From Microbacterium thalli (GTDB taxonomy: Bacteria; Actinomycetota; Actinomycetes; Actinomycetales; Microbacteriaceae): a stretch of DNA of 64,000 bases. Position 1 is the first letter of the stretch. The number at the start of each line of letters is the position of its first letter. The stretch is from NCBI RefSeq assembly GCF_028737325.1, contig NZ_JAQZCH010000003.1:62001-126000 (forward strand). Direction: 5' to 3'. The translations under genes were made by a program, and so were the position numbers. Below the pieces are notes generated by a model that made no database searches, was not told the origin of the DNA, and saw only the letters and a list, made by a program, of their open reading frames with translations. Positions 1-8,666 of this stretch are shown piece by piece.

Positions 1-172
1 CCCTGATGGAGTCGGCGAACAGTGCCGACGGCTTGCGGATGGTGCCCGAGCCCCAGGGCTGATCGCCCCGCGCCCCGCGCCATCCGGCCAATTTCGGCCG
101 CACATGCCCCGTTCGGGCCACATATCGACCGTGCCTTGACCGGCGGGCGTGCACCATCGATGGAGAACGTCG

Positions 173-1654
173 ATGGGGTGGTGCATGGTGAACGTCGGCG
201 AGAACCGAACGCTCGATCTGGGACGCTGGGCGGCAGCGGCCGCCGGCGAACGTGTGCTGGGCCGGCGGCTGCGCAGCGACAGTCGTGCCGTCGACGCCGG
301 TGACGTGTTCGTCGCCCTCGGGCGCGGCGACCGGGTCGGCACGCACATCGCGCAGGCGCTCGACCGCGGCGCAGCAGTCGTGCTCGTCGACCTCGAGGTC
401 GTGGAGACCGGCGGCGCGAGCGGCGACCCGCGCGTTCGCGGCGTCCGGGGACTCCGTGACGTCATCGGGGCGCTCGCCGACGACTACACCGGCCGCCCGT
501 CTGCGGATATGACGCTCGTGGGCGTGACGGGCACCAACGGCAAGACCTCGACGGTGCAGCTGCTCGCGCAGAGCTGGGACCGCCTCGGCATCACGGCCGC
601 GAGCATCGGCACCCTCGGCGCCGGTCTGCACGGAGCCCTCGTGCGGACCGCCCTCACCACGCCGTCGGTGGTCGAGATGCACGAGCTGCTCGCCGACCTG
701 CGAGCCGCAGGAGCCCGCGCCGTCGGCATCGAGCTGAGTTCGCACGCGCTCGCGCAAGGGCGGGGGAACGGATGCCGCTTCGACATCGCCGCGTTCACCA
801 ACCTCACCCGCGACCACCTCGACTATCACGGGTCGATGGATGAATACGCCGCCGTCAAGCGTCGGATCCTTACGCTGCGCGGCATCCGAGCGGCCGTGCT
901 CAACCTCGACGATCCATTCGTCGGTTCGCTCGTGCCGCCCGCGGGGGTGCGACGGGTCGGAGTGTCGACGATGAGACGCGGTGCCGCCGAGGTCAGCGCC
1001 GGCGACATCCGGCTCCGCGGCGACGGCGCCGACTTCACGCTCGACATCGACGGCGAACGAATCGAGGTGCGCTCGCCGCTGATCGGTCGCTTCAACGTCG
1101 ACAACATCGCGATGACGGCCGCGATTCTCCACGCCCACGGAGCGCGTGCCGCGGACATCGCGACGGCGGTCGGCGACATCGCTCGCGTGCCCGGACGCAT
1201 GCAGGTCGTCCATGCCGGAGGCGACGGCGCGCCCCGGGTCGTCGTCGACTACGCGCACACGCCCGACGGGCTGCAGCAGGCGCTCGCCGCGTTCGCGTCA
1301 CGGGCCGGCCGGCTCGTGCTGGTCTTCGGCTGCCGCGGCGATCGCGATCGTGGCAAGCGACCCGAGATGGCGCGGATCGCCGAGGTCGGCGCCGACCTCG
1401 TGGTGCTCACGGACGACGACGTGCACCACGAGGACGGCGACGCCATCATCGCCGACGTGCTCGCCGGATTCCGGCGGGCGGATGCCGTGCATGTCGACCG
1501 CGACCGGGCGTCCGCCATCCGTGACGCCATCGCCGCCGCCGGTCCCGACGACACCGTCCTGATCGCCGGGAAAGGGCACGAGACCTCGCGCCTTGTCGGC
1601 GACGAGGTCGTTCCGTTCGACGACGTCAGAATTGCCGCATCCGCGCTGCCCTGA
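173..1654 (+). CDS. murE: MurE-like UDP-MurNAc-tripeptide ligase, atypical specificity motif
   Basis: Mur ligase that adds the third peptide residue to UDP-MurNAc-L-Ala-D-Glu in the cytoplasm, or a paralogue of that enzyme. Seen: P-loop GTNGKTST at about residues 120-127, central motif TNLTRDHLDYHG, SSHAL, and the C-terminal segment FGCRGDRDRGKRPEM, in MurE order; 493 aa is a normal MurE length. Start 173 is preferred because GGAGA lies 7 bases upstream; ATG 185 is the alternative. Odd: where meso-diaminopimelate enzymes have DNPR, this one reads DDDVHHED (about 414-421), so the accepted amino acid is probably not meso-DAP. The gene stands alone, outside any mur/fts cluster. Inference: it serves a Lys/Orn/homoserine-type wall or is a second MurE. 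Family assignment is secure, substrate is not. Confidence 0.88.
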   Translation: MGWCMVNVGENRTLDLGRWAAAAAGERVLGRRLRSDSRAVDAGDVFVALGRGDRVGTHIAQALDRGAAVVLVDLEVVETGGASGDPRVRGVRGLRDVIGALADDYTGRPSADMTLVGVTGTNGKTSTVQLLAQSWDRLGITAASIGTLGAGLHGALVRTALTTPSVVEMHELLADLRAAGARAVGIELSSHALAQGRGNGCRFDIAAFTNLTRDHLDYHGSMDEYAAVKRRILTLRGIRAAVLNLDDPFVGSLVPPAGVRRVGVSTMRRGAAEVSAGDIRLRGDGADFTLDIDGERIEVRSPLIGRFNVDNIAMTAAILHAHGARAADIATAVGDIARVPGRMQVVHAGGDGAPRVVVDYAHTPDGLQQALAAFASRAGRLVLVFGCRGDRDRGKRPEMARIAEVGADLVVLTDDDVHHEDGDAIIADVLAGFRRADAVHVDRDRASAIRDAIAAAGPDDTVLIAGKGHETSRLVGDEVVPFDDVRIAASALP

Positions 1655-1684
1655 CCACCCGCCTGATGTGGCATATTCGTCTCG

Positions 1685-2053
1685 ATGAGTGACGACGCGC
1701 CACGGGTTCCGGTGAGGACCAAGACACTGCTCGAGGAGTGGGTGTCGGAGTTCCTTGCGCAGGAGCAGACGCAGGAGTTGTCGGTGAAGGTCGCGATCCA
1801 GGACGGCTCCGAGGGCCTCGACACCGGCCTCGTGATCATGCATCTGCGCAATGCGCCGGCCGAGGTCTACATGCAGCCGCGCGGGATCGACGAGCTCGAG
1901 TGGGAGGCGACCCTGACGGCGCGCACGGACGACCTCACGCTCAAACCGCAGCAGATGTCGGGCCTTGCTGCCGAAGTGGCCCTGGCTGCGAACCTCTGCA
2001 CCTTCCTGCAGTTCAAGTCGATCGAATGGGACCGCATGTCGGGGATGCGCTGA
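1685..2053 (+). CDS. Conserved hypothetical protein, 122 aa
   Basis: I do not recognise a named family. The 122-residue product is soluble, acidic, without signal peptide or membrane segment, and has alternating hydrophobic positions suggesting an alpha/beta fold (for example GLVIMHLRNAPAEVYM followed by a tryptophan-containing strand). It begins 30 bases after the MurE-like gene on the same strand and may be co-transcribed, but no clear Shine-Dalgarno precedes ATG 1685. Codon third positions are G/C-rich as in neighbouring genes, supporting real coding. Function unknown. Confidence 0.7.
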   Translation: MSDDAPRVPVRTKTLLEEWVSEFLAQEQTQELSVKVAIQDGSEGLDTGLVIMHLRNAPAEVYMQPRGIDELEWEATLTARTDDLTLKPQQMSGLAAEVALAANLCTFLQFKSIEWDRMSGMR

Positions 2054-2187
2054 GCGCGTTCCTGCCCGCCCGCACCTAGACCATCGACGGTCGAGGTGCA
2101 ACCGGTCCCTCGTCGCGCTCGCGGCGACCAACAATGGTCGCGAGATCGCGAGTGTCCACCGTGGATATCTCGGTGGAGGGAATCGTC

Positions 2188-3198
2188 ATGGCTCAGGCAG
2201 AAGGACGCGGCGTCGCCGTCGTCACCGGCGGAAGCGCGGGACTGGGACGCGCCATCGTGCGCGAGCTCGCGGACCGCGGATGGGATGTCGCTGTGCTGGC
2301 CCGCGGCCGCGACGGCGTCGACGCCGCGGTCGCCGAGGTCCAGGCCGCCGGTCGTCGGGGCCTCGGCGTCTCGGTCGACGTGTCGGACAACGACGCGGTC
2401 GAGCGCGCTGCCGACGAGGTCGAGCGCGGTCTCGGACCGATCGACCTCTGGGTGAACAACGTCATGTCGGGAGCGATCTCGACCTTCCTCGACACCTCGG
2501 CTGACGATTTCGACCGCGCGACCGCCGTCACCTACCTCGGGGCCGTCAACGGCACCCGCGCGGCCCTGCGCCGCATGCGAGCCCGCGACCGCGGTCACAT
2601 CATCCAGATCGGCTCGGCGCTCGCGCACCGCGGCATCCCGCTGCAGGCCGCGTACTGCGGGGCGAAGCACGCCGTCCACGGCTTCACCGACTCGGTCGTC
2701 TCGGAGCTCACGCACGAGGGCAGCCAGGTGGCCGTCTCGATCGTCGACATGCCCGCCCTGAACACGACGCAGTTCGGCTGGGTGAAGTCCGACTTCCCGC
2801 ACCACCCGCAGCCGGTGCCCCCGATCTACCAGCCCGAGGTGGGCGCCCGCGCCGTCGCCGACGTGGCCGACAAGCCCCGCCGGCGCACCTGGGTGGGGGA
2901 GTCGACCGTCGGCCTCATCCTCGGCACGCGCGTCGCGGGACGTTTCCTCGACTGGTACCTCGCGAAGAATGCGTGGGAGGGCCAGTTCGCCCCGGATTCG
3001 ACACCGTCGGGCGCGGCGCCGAACCTGTACGAGCCGGTGCCGGGTGACCACGGCGCGCACGGCGCGTTCGACGATCGCGCGCGTTCGGGCAGCATCCAGA
3101 CCTGGGCCATCCGGCACCGCACGCCGCTGTACGCCGCTGCCGCGGCCGCCGCGAGCGGCGTCGTCGCGGGCGCGGTCTCGCTGCTGCGCCGGCGCTGA
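2188..3198 (+). CDS. Short-chain dehydrogenase/reductase (SDR) with C-terminal membrane-like tail
   Basis: Classical SDR oxidoreductase using NAD(P)H; substrate unknown. Seen: cofactor motif TGGSAGLGRAI near residues 13-23, NNV in place of NNAG, active-site Ser in QIGSALAHRG followed by YCGAK (Tyr-x-x-x-Lys). The last ~30 residues form an Ala-rich hydrophobic stretch ending LLRRR, which could tether the enzyme to the membrane. The start at 2188 is chosen because GGAGGG sits 7 bases upstream; an in-frame ATG at 2134 lacks one. At 336 aa it is longer than a minimal 250-aa SDR, the extra length being the C-terminal part. Monocistronic by spacing. Confidence 0.88.
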   Translation: MAQAEGRGVAVVTGGSAGLGRAIVRELADRGWDVAVLARGRDGVDAAVAEVQAAGRRGLGVSVDVSDNDAVERAADEVERGLGPIDLWVNNVMSGAISTFLDTSADDFDRATAVTYLGAVNGTRAALRRMRARDRGHIIQIGSALAHRGIPLQAAYCGAKHAVHGFTDSVVSELTHEGSQVAVSIVDMPALNTTQFGWVKSDFPHHPQPVPPIYQPEVGARAVADVADKPRRRTWVGESTVGLILGTRVAGRFLDWYLAKNAWEGQFAPDSTPSGAAPNLYEPVPGDHGAHGAFDDRARSGSIQTWAIRHRTPLYAAAAAAASGVVAGAVSLLRRR

Positions 3199-3247
3199 AG
3201 GGGAGCGGGCACCCGCGGGCGTCGCAGCCGAGTGGCAGGATCGGAGA

Positions 3248-3784
3248 GTGAGTGAACCCGGCCTGTCTTCGCAAGCACTGCCGCTCGACGTCGACGCGGC
3301 CGCGGTGATGTGGGAGCAGTACCGGTCAGTACATCCCGAGGCCGTCCGGGCAGCGCCGGAGTACACCGTCGAACACTTCGGCGACTCCGCGCGGCTCGCG
3401 GACGAACTGCTTGAGATCGTGCTGTCGGGACGCAAACGCGCCACCGCTGAGCTGGTCGCCGACTTCGTGAGCCGCGGCGATCTCGTGCCCCGCATCGGGT
3501 CGCACTGGATCGCGTGTGACAGCTCCGGCGCGCCGCGCCTCATCATCCGGACGACCGAGCTGCGGCTCGGCGACTTCGCCAGTGCCGACGCCCCGTTCGC
3601 CGCCGACGAGGGCGAGGACGACGGCACGCTCGAGAGCTGGCGGCGTGAGCACCGACGGTATTGGACACGGGTCGCCGCAGCGCGCGGCGCGGAATGGTCG
3701 GAGGACGAGGAGATCGTGTTCGAGCGCTTCGCCGTCGTCTGGCCGCCCGCGCACGCGGACGACCTGACGGCCGCGCGGCCCTAG
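3248..3784 (+). CDS. ASCH-domain protein
   Basis: Cytoplasmic 178-residue protein of the ASCH (RNA-binding, PUA-like) superfamily, YqfB/ASCH type. Seen: the N-terminal WEQYRS..HPEA helix, LVLSGRKRATAEL-like segment (here EIVLSGRKRATAELVADF), IIRTTELRLGDFA, and the C-terminal WRREHRRYWTR ... VFERFAVVWP, which are the usual landmarks. Family knowledge: roles in RNA-linked regulation or nucleoside amidohydrolysis are proposed, none is proven here. GTG 3248 is taken as start; CAGGAT lies 6 bases upstream, so a leaderless message is possible; ATG 3308 would cut into the conserved region. The stop is 3 bases from the convergent gene. Confidence 0.82.
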   Translation: MSEPGLSSQALPLDVDAAAVMWEQYRSVHPEAVRAAPEYTVEHFGDSARLADELLEIVLSGRKRATAELVADFVSRGDLVPRIGSHWIACDSSGAPRLIIRTTELRLGDFASADAPFAADEGEDDGTLESWRREHRRYWTRVAAARGAEWSEDEEIVFERFAVVWPPAHADDLTAARP

Positions 3785-3787
3785 CCG

Positions 3788-4684
3788 TCACGACGCGCGG
3801 ACGGAACCGAACCAGAGGGCGAAGTAGTACGCGAAGTTGCGGTTGCCGTACGACGAGCACGGGCCGCCGCTCGCCCAGCCGGACTCGAGCGCCGCAGCGT
3901 CCGGCTGGTAGGGCGTGTAGTTGTACAGCGCCGCCGTCGCGTCGTTCTCGATCGCGACATCCGTGCCGCCGCAGTCGCTGTTCGGGTGGTAGGCGATGAA
4001 GTGCGTGCCGGGCTGGCGCATGAAGTTCGACGCCCGGTACGAGGCGAGGTCGGTGGTGCCGGCGACGATCTGCGCGCCGACGCCCTCGTACTGCGGGTCG
4101 CACGGAGCGGTGTCGGGGCAGCTTGCACCCATCGCCGCACGCAGCCGCGCCTCCGAGGGCGCCCGCGCCGCGCGGCCCTCGACGAGCGACTGCTCCTTCT
4201 GCAGCGTCACCAGGATCACCCGCGCCGAGATGTCGCACGCTTGCTGCACGCGGTAGATGATCTCCGAGACCGGCAGCTCGCCGCCCTCGATCGCCCGGCA
4301 GATCACCTCGCCGGTGCGCTCGGACACCCGCTCCTCGCGCGACGAGATGCCGGCGGTCGCGACGTCCAGACACTGCCCGTTGGCACAGTCCCCGATCTTC
4401 TCGTCGAGGAAGCGCTGGATCTGCTCGGCCGACAGGGCGTCGCGATCGAAGAAGAGCTCGTCGTCGATGAGGTTCCCGGGCTCGATCTGGCCGGCGTTGG
4501 GCGGCAGGGCGCGCGGTTCCTCGCCGAGCAGCGGCGTCGCGCCGAGACCGGGCGACGACAGCACGCTGGCAGCCGTGACTCCGATCGCGACGATGAGGGT
4601 CACAAGCAGCGCCGGCACCGCGATGAGCGTCGCGATGATCGCGATGCGCCGACGTCGTCGTTGCATCCCGGATCGCGCGGCCAT
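3788..4684 (-). CDS. Secreted cysteine-containing protein, putative wall-associated hydrolase-like
   Basis: Exported 298-residue protein. Seen: basic start (MAARSGMQRRRRR), one long hydrophobic segment (about residues 14-37) acting as signal peptide or anchor, then an extracellular domain with paired cysteines (DCANGQCLDV, ICRAI, QQACDI, SCPDTAPCDP, DCGG, GGPCSSYG). The segments VILVTLQKEQSLVEG and YNYTPYQPDAAAL recur in actinobacterial secreted proteins that often carry amidase or muramidase modules; no catalytic module is visible here. Start chosen at ATG 4684; ATG 4666 is possible and neither has a strong RBS. Inference: cell-surface or cell-wall role. Confidence 0.72.
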   Translation of the reverse strand: MAARSGMQRRRRRIAIIATLIAVPALLVTLIVAIGVTAASVLSSPGLGATPLLGEEPRALPPNAGQIEPGNLIDDELFFDRDALSAEQIQRFLDEKIGDCANGQCLDVATAGISSREERVSERTGEVICRAIEGGELPVSEIIYRVQQACDISARVILVTLQKEQSLVEGRAARAPSEARLRAAMGASCPDTAPCDPQYEGVGAQIVAGTTDLASYRASNFMRQPGTHFIAYHPNSDCGGTDVAIENDATAALYNYTPYQPDAAALESGWASGGPCSSYGNRNFAYYFALWFGSVRAS

Positions 4685-4737
4685 GCATCGATCGTCGCGT
4701 ACGCGCGCCCGAGAAACCTGGGAGCGACCGGATGCCG

Positions 4738-4743
4738 TAGCGT
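4738..4743 (+). promoter_or_regulatory. -10 hexamer TAGCGT, leaderless promoter for the 4750 gene
   Basis: TAGCGT ends exactly 6 bases before GTG 4750. The same TANNNT-to-start spacing recurs at several genes here and fits leaderless transcripts starting at the initiation codon. Confidence 0.45.
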
Positions 4744-4749
4744 GGCGCC

Positions 4750-4989
4750 GTGGCCGCTCAGGGGCCCATCGAGAACGGGGCACCGATGACGAACAGAACC
4801 GTGATGATCCTCGCCTTCGCCGCAGCCGTGCTGTTCGCGCTCGCCGGCATCCTGTCGCTCGCGAACGGATCCACCGGGACGGGCGCGCTGAACCTCATCG
4901 CGGCGGCGCTCTTCGTCGTGGTGGGCGTCATCCGCCTGCGCGGTGGACGCCGCGGCGGACGCGGCGGGGACGGTCCGCCTCGCCGCTGA
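4750..4989 (+). CDS. Small two-helix membrane protein
   Basis: A 79-residue protein with two predicted transmembrane helices (about residues 18-34 and 43-61) joined by a short SLANGSTGTG turn and ending in a glycine/arginine tail. No family recognised. GTG 4750 is used because a TANNNT -10 element ends 6 bases before it; ATG 4786 (67 aa) is an equally legitimate translation start and would give a more typical short N-terminus. The gene diverges from the secreted-protein gene at 4684 and its stop is 6 bases from the convergent LacI gene. Confidence 0.6.
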   Translation: MAAQGPIENGAPMTNRTVMILAFAAAVLFALAGILSLANGSTGTGALNLIAAALFVVVGVIRLRGGRRGGRGGDGPPRR

Positions 4990-4995
4990 GTGACA

Positions 4996-6009
4996 TCAGC
5001 GGCCGGCGGCGGTGGACTGCCGGACGATCAATCGCGTCGGCAGCGGAGTCGCCTCGGTCACGACGTCGGGCTGCTCGACCACGAGCAGCACCTTCTGCAT
5101 GATGAGCGCACCCAGCGCGGGGAAGTCCTGCTCGACCGTCGTCAGCGCCGGGTAGAGGAACGCCGCCTCGGGCACATTGTCGAAACCGACGATCCCGACG
5201 TCCTCCGGGACCCGCAGTCCCCGCTCGCGTAGGGCGGACAGCACGCCGATCGCCATGTGGTCGTTTCCGACGAAGATGGCGTCGCCCGGAGCGATCTCGC
5301 TCTCGACGGCGATCGCGAAACCGCTCGCGGCCGACCAATCCCCGTGGACGAGCGACGGCACGTCGAGTCGGCGTGCGACGAGCTCGTCGCGCCACCCGCG
5401 GATGCGCTCGGCGGCGTCGGGATTGCGCACCGGCCCCGCGATGTGGTGGATGCGTCGATGGCCGCTCTCGGCCAGATGCCGTACGGCGCTCCGCGCGCCG
5501 TGGTACTGATCGATCGCGACGAGCTGCGGATGCGGGCGGCTGGTGGCGGCCACCGCGACCAGCGGCACGTCGAGCTCGAGCCCCTGCACGGCCGCGAGCA
5601 CGTCGAGGTCGACGACGATGAGCACGATCGCGTCGACGCGCTGGCGCAGCAGCCCGTCGATGGCTGCGCGCACCGCGGCGACGTCGCTCTCGGGCGAGCT
5701 GATGGCGTCGACGTTGTAGCGCTCCGAGCGCGCAGCGAAGTTGAAGTGCGTCGCGACGGACGTCGGACCGTACTGAACGGTTCCCGGCGTGATCAGCCCG
5801 ATCGTGCGGGTGCGGCGCGTCACGAGAGCACGGGCGGCGGGGGAGGGGCTGTACCGCAGCTGTGCGATGGCCTTCTCGACCCGCTCCCGCGTGGCCGGTC
5901 GCACGTTGGGCATGTCGTTCAGGACGCGTGAGACGGTCTGATGCGAGACCCCGGCGAGGCGGGCGACGTCGAAGATGTTGGCGGAACGGGGCGTGCGCGC
6001 GTCAGTCAT
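4996..6009 (-). CDS. LacI-family transcriptional regulator of the sugar ABC operon
   Basis: DNA-binding repressor with periplasmic-binding-like effector domain, 337 aa. Seen: N-terminal HTH (residues ~12-40, DVARLAGVSHQTVSRVLND) with hinge RYSPSPAARAL, then the Rossmann-type sugar-sensing domain ending IVRQST. Last gene of the minus-strand operon; its ATG overlaps the end of the upstream ATPase gene by 8 bases, so it is translationally coupled and co-expressed with the transporter. Family knowledge: such regulators bind palindromes centred on CG, and one lies over the operon promoter near 12373. Inference: autoregulated local repressor released by the imported sugar. Confidence 0.93.
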   Translation of the reverse strand: MTDARTPRSANIFDVARLAGVSHQTVSRVLNDMPNVRPATRERVEKAIAQLRYSPSPAARALVTRRTRTIGLITPGTVQYGPTSVATHFNFAARSERYNVDAISSPESDVAAVRAAIDGLLRQRVDAIVLIVVDLDVLAAVQGLELDVPLVAVAATSRPHPQLVAIDQYHGARSAVRHLAESGHRRIHHIAGPVRNPDAAERIRGWRDELVARRLDVPSLVHGDWSAASGFAIAVESEIAPGDAIFVGNDHMAIGVLSALRERGLRVPEDVGIVGFDNVPEAAFLYPALTTVEQDFPALGALIMQKVLLVVEQPDVVTEATPLPTRLIVRQSTAAGR

Positions 6010-7567
6010 CCGTGCCCCCAGCCCCATCGTCCCGGTCGTCGTCGTCGTCGGCGCGGGCGACGAGAGCGATGAGGCCGTCGGTCGTGAGATCGGCGCTCGG
6101 GATGACGTGGGCGATGCGTCCATCGCGCACCACGGCGACCGTGTGCGAGACCCGCAGGACCTCGTCGAGCTCCGCCGAGATGTAGACGACCGCGACGCCG
6201 TTGTCGGCGAGCTCGCCCACCAGGCGTTGGACCTCGGCTTTCGCCCCCACATCGATCCCGCGGGTGGGCTCATCGAGCACGACGACGCGCGGCGAGAGGG
6301 CGAGCAGACGAGCCAGCAGCACCTTCTGCTGGTTGCCGCCCGACAGCTCCCGCACCGGCCGATCGATGTCGGCGGGGCGGATGCTGAGCGCCTCGACCCA
6401 GCTGCGGGCGAGCTCCCGCGCTCGTGCCGCGCCGACCGGCCGCAGGATGCCGCGCTGCACCTGCAGGGCGAGGGTGATGTTCTCGAGCACGGTGAGATCA
6501 CCCAGCACGCCCTCGCTGCGACGATTCTCGGAGGAGTACACGATTCCGCGCCCGATGGCATCCCGTGCGCCCCCGCCCCCGAGCGGAGCCCCGTCGAGGA
6601 AGACGCGCCCCTCGTCCACGGTGTCGACACCCGAGAGCGCCCGGGCGATCTCGGTGCGGCCGGAGCCCAACAGCCCCGCGAAGCCGATCACCTCGCCCTC
6701 GGCGACATCGAGGTCGAACGCGTGGCGGATGCGACTGGTCCGGGCGGCTCGAGCCGACAGGACCAGCGGGCCATCGGCCGGGGGAGCCGCGTCGTGATCG
6801 ATCGCCGCGAGCCGTGCCGCCGACTCGCCGAGCATCTTCTCGACGAGATCGACGCGGAGCAGTTCCGTGGTGGAGTACTCGCCGACGAAGCGGCCGCCGC
6901 GCAAGACGGTGATCCGGTCGCACAGTTCGTAGACCTGGTCGAGGAAATGAGACACGAACAGCACCGCGGTTCCGCCGGCGGTGAGCTCGCGGACGACGCG
7001 GAACAGCTCGGCCACCTCGTCGGCATCGAGGCTCGAGGTCGGCTCGTCGAGCACCAGCACCCGCAGCGCCGGTCCGGACACCGCCCGCGCGATGGCGACC
7101 AGCTGCTGCACCGCGAGCGAGTGCGACGACAACAGGGAACCGGGGTCGATCGCGAGGCCGAGTGACGCGAGCACCGTCGCGGCGCGGCGCTGCATCTCGG
7201 CGTGGTCGATCAGCCCGAAGCGCCGCGGCTCGCGGCCGAGCGAGACGTTCTCGGCGACCGTGAGGTTGGGGAGGAGGTCGATCTCCTGATAGACGGTCGA
7301 GATCCCGGCGGCGATGGCATCCGCGGGGCGTCCGAGGCGTGCCGGCTCGCCGCCGATGAGGATCTCGCCCGCGTCGAGCCGCAGCGCGCCGGTGATGGCC
7401 TTGATGAGCGTCGACTTGCCGGCTCCGTTCTCGCCCATCAGCGAGTGCACCTCGCCCGGGTACAGGCGCAGATGCACGTCGGCCAGCGCCTGCTCGGGCC
7501 CGAAGCGCACCTCGGCGCCGCGCACCTCGAGCGTCGGCACCGCCTCGGGATCCATGCGCACCATCAT
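6002..7567 (-). CDS. Sugar ABC transporter ATP-binding protein (YtfR/RbsA type), second copy
   Basis: Tandem ATPase subunit energising a ribose/galactofuranose-type importer, 521 aa. Seen: first domain Walker A GENGAGKST and Walker B VLVLDEPTSSLD with the degenerate signature HSLAVQQLV usual for this family; second domain with degenerate P-loop GLLGSGRTE, signature LSGGNQQKV and DEPTRGIDVGAK. The Asp-rich C-tail (ARADDDDDRDD) is unusual. It lies downstream of both permease genes, 79 bases after the second, while a close homologue sits upstream of them, so the operon has two complete ATPase genes. Start could be either of the two tandem ATGs (7567 or 7564). Confidence 0.93.
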   Translation of the reverse strand: MMVRMDPEAVPTLEVRGAEVRFGPEQALADVHLRLYPGEVHSLMGENGAGKSTLIKAITGALRLDAGEILIGGEPARLGRPADAIAAGISTVYQEIDLLPNLTVAENVSLGREPRRFGLIDHAEMQRRAATVLASLGLAIDPGSLLSSHSLAVQQLVAIARAVSGPALRVLVLDEPTSSLDADEVAELFRVVRELTAGGTAVLFVSHFLDQVYELCDRITVLRGGRFVGEYSTTELLRVDLVEKMLGESAARLAAIDHDAAPPADGPLVLSARAARTSRIRHAFDLDVAEGEVIGFAGLLGSGRTEIARALSGVDTVDEGRVFLDGAPLGGGGARDAIGRGIVYSSENRRSEGVLGDLTVLENITLALQVQRGILRPVGAARARELARSWVEALSIRPADIDRPVRELSGGNQQKVLLARLLALSPRVVVLDEPTRGIDVGAKAEVQRLVGELADNGVAVVYISAELDEVLRVSHTVAVVRDGRIAHVIPSADLTTDGLIALVARADDDDDRDDGAGGTDD

Positions 7568-7646
7568 GCCGTCCCGCCGCCACCGCCCCGGGTCGGCCGC
7601 GCCGGATGGGGGCGCGGCCGACCCGTGAACACGGTCGAGACGGTCG

Positions 7647-8666
7647 TCACCGCCGGGTGGCGGACCGGCCGACGATCAGGCGCTGCACCACGACGAACAC
7701 GAGCAGCAGCGCGCCCACCGAGATGCGGGTCCACGACTGCTCTGCGCCGAGGAAGGAGATGATCGTCCGGATGAGGCCGTACACGAAGACGCCGATGAGC
7801 GACCCGGCGACGAATCCGCTCCCGCCCGTCAACAGCGTGCCGCCGATGACGACGGCGGCGATCGTGTCGAGCTCGGTGCCGATGCCGTTGAGCGGGTACC
7901 CCGCCCCCGAGTAAGCCGTCAGCACGATGCCGGCGACGCCGGCGCACACTCCGCTGATCACGTAGACCAGCAGCCGGGTGCGCACAACGGGCAGACCCAT
8001 GAGCCGCGCCGACTGCTCACTGCCGCCGATCGCGTACACCGTGCGTCCGAACCGGGTGTAGCGCAGCACGAGCGCCGCCAGCAGGACGGTGAGCAGCGCC
8101 AGGATGCCGGTGGGTGTGATGTACCAGTCGCCCACGGCGAGGCGCGTCGACTGCAGCCACAGCAGCCCGTCGTCCTCGACCTTGATCGACTCCAAGCTGA
8201 CCACGAAGGCGAGACCCCGGGCCAGGAACATCCCGATGAGCGAGGCGATGAACGGCTGGACGTCGAAGAACTGCACCAGCACCCCGATCAGCAGCCCGAT
8301 CGTCCCGCCGATGGCGATCATGGCGGGAACCGCGACCGCGACGGGGATCCCCTCCGACAGCAGACGGGCGCACAGGATGCCGGTGAAGGCCATCACCGCG
8401 CCGACCGAGAGGTCGATGCCTCCGGTCAGGATGACGAAGGTCATCCCGACGGCGAGGACGAGCAGGTACGCGTTGTCGAGCAGGATCGACGACAGGATGC
8501 GCGGCAGCTGGAAGTTCGGGAAGTTGATCATCGCGCCGACGATCATCACGACGAGGATCGCGGCGGCCGCGAACACCGGCACGAGGGCGACGTGGCGCGA
8601 CAGGAAGCGGTGCCAGGGGCTGAGCGTGCGCTCGTGTGCGCGGGGCGGGGCGGTCAGCGAGGTCAT
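7647..8666 (-). CDS. Sugar ABC transporter permease (YjfF-like)
   Basis: Inner-membrane permease of the BPD_transp_2 (RbsC-like) family, 339 aa, with about eight to ten hydrophobic helices. Seen: the family core VILTGGIDLSVGAVMAFTG and the C-terminal VVIGGTLLTGGSGFVAGSLIGV. Its ATG overlaps the stop of the upstream permease by 4 bases (ATGA), showing translational coupling. With the second permease it should form the heteromeric channel, as in YtfT-YjfF. Substrate by analogy galactofuranose or another furanose/pentose; not provable from sequence. Confidence 0.93.
   Translation of the reverse strand: MTSLTAPPRAHERTLSPWHRFLSRHVALVPVFAAAAILVVMIVGAMINFPNFQLPRILSSILLDNAYLLVLAVGMTFVILTGGIDLSVGAVMAFTGILCARLLSEGIPVAVAVPAMIAIGGTIGLLIGVLVQFFDVQPFIASLIGMFLARGLAFVVSLESIKVEDDGLLWLQSTRLAVGDWYITPTGILALLTVLLAALVLRYTRFGRTVYAIGGSEQSARLMGLPVVRTRLLVYVISGVCAGVAGIVLTAYSGAGYPLNGIGTELDTIAAVVIGGTLLTGGSGFVAGSLIGVFVYGLIRTIISFLGAEQSWTRISVGALLLVFVVVQRLIVGRSATRR

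Noticed and set aside
1..172. Possible gene end or promoter at the left edge
   Set aside because: No convincing coding pattern or -35/-10 pair; only the GGAGA ribosome site before 173 is supported.
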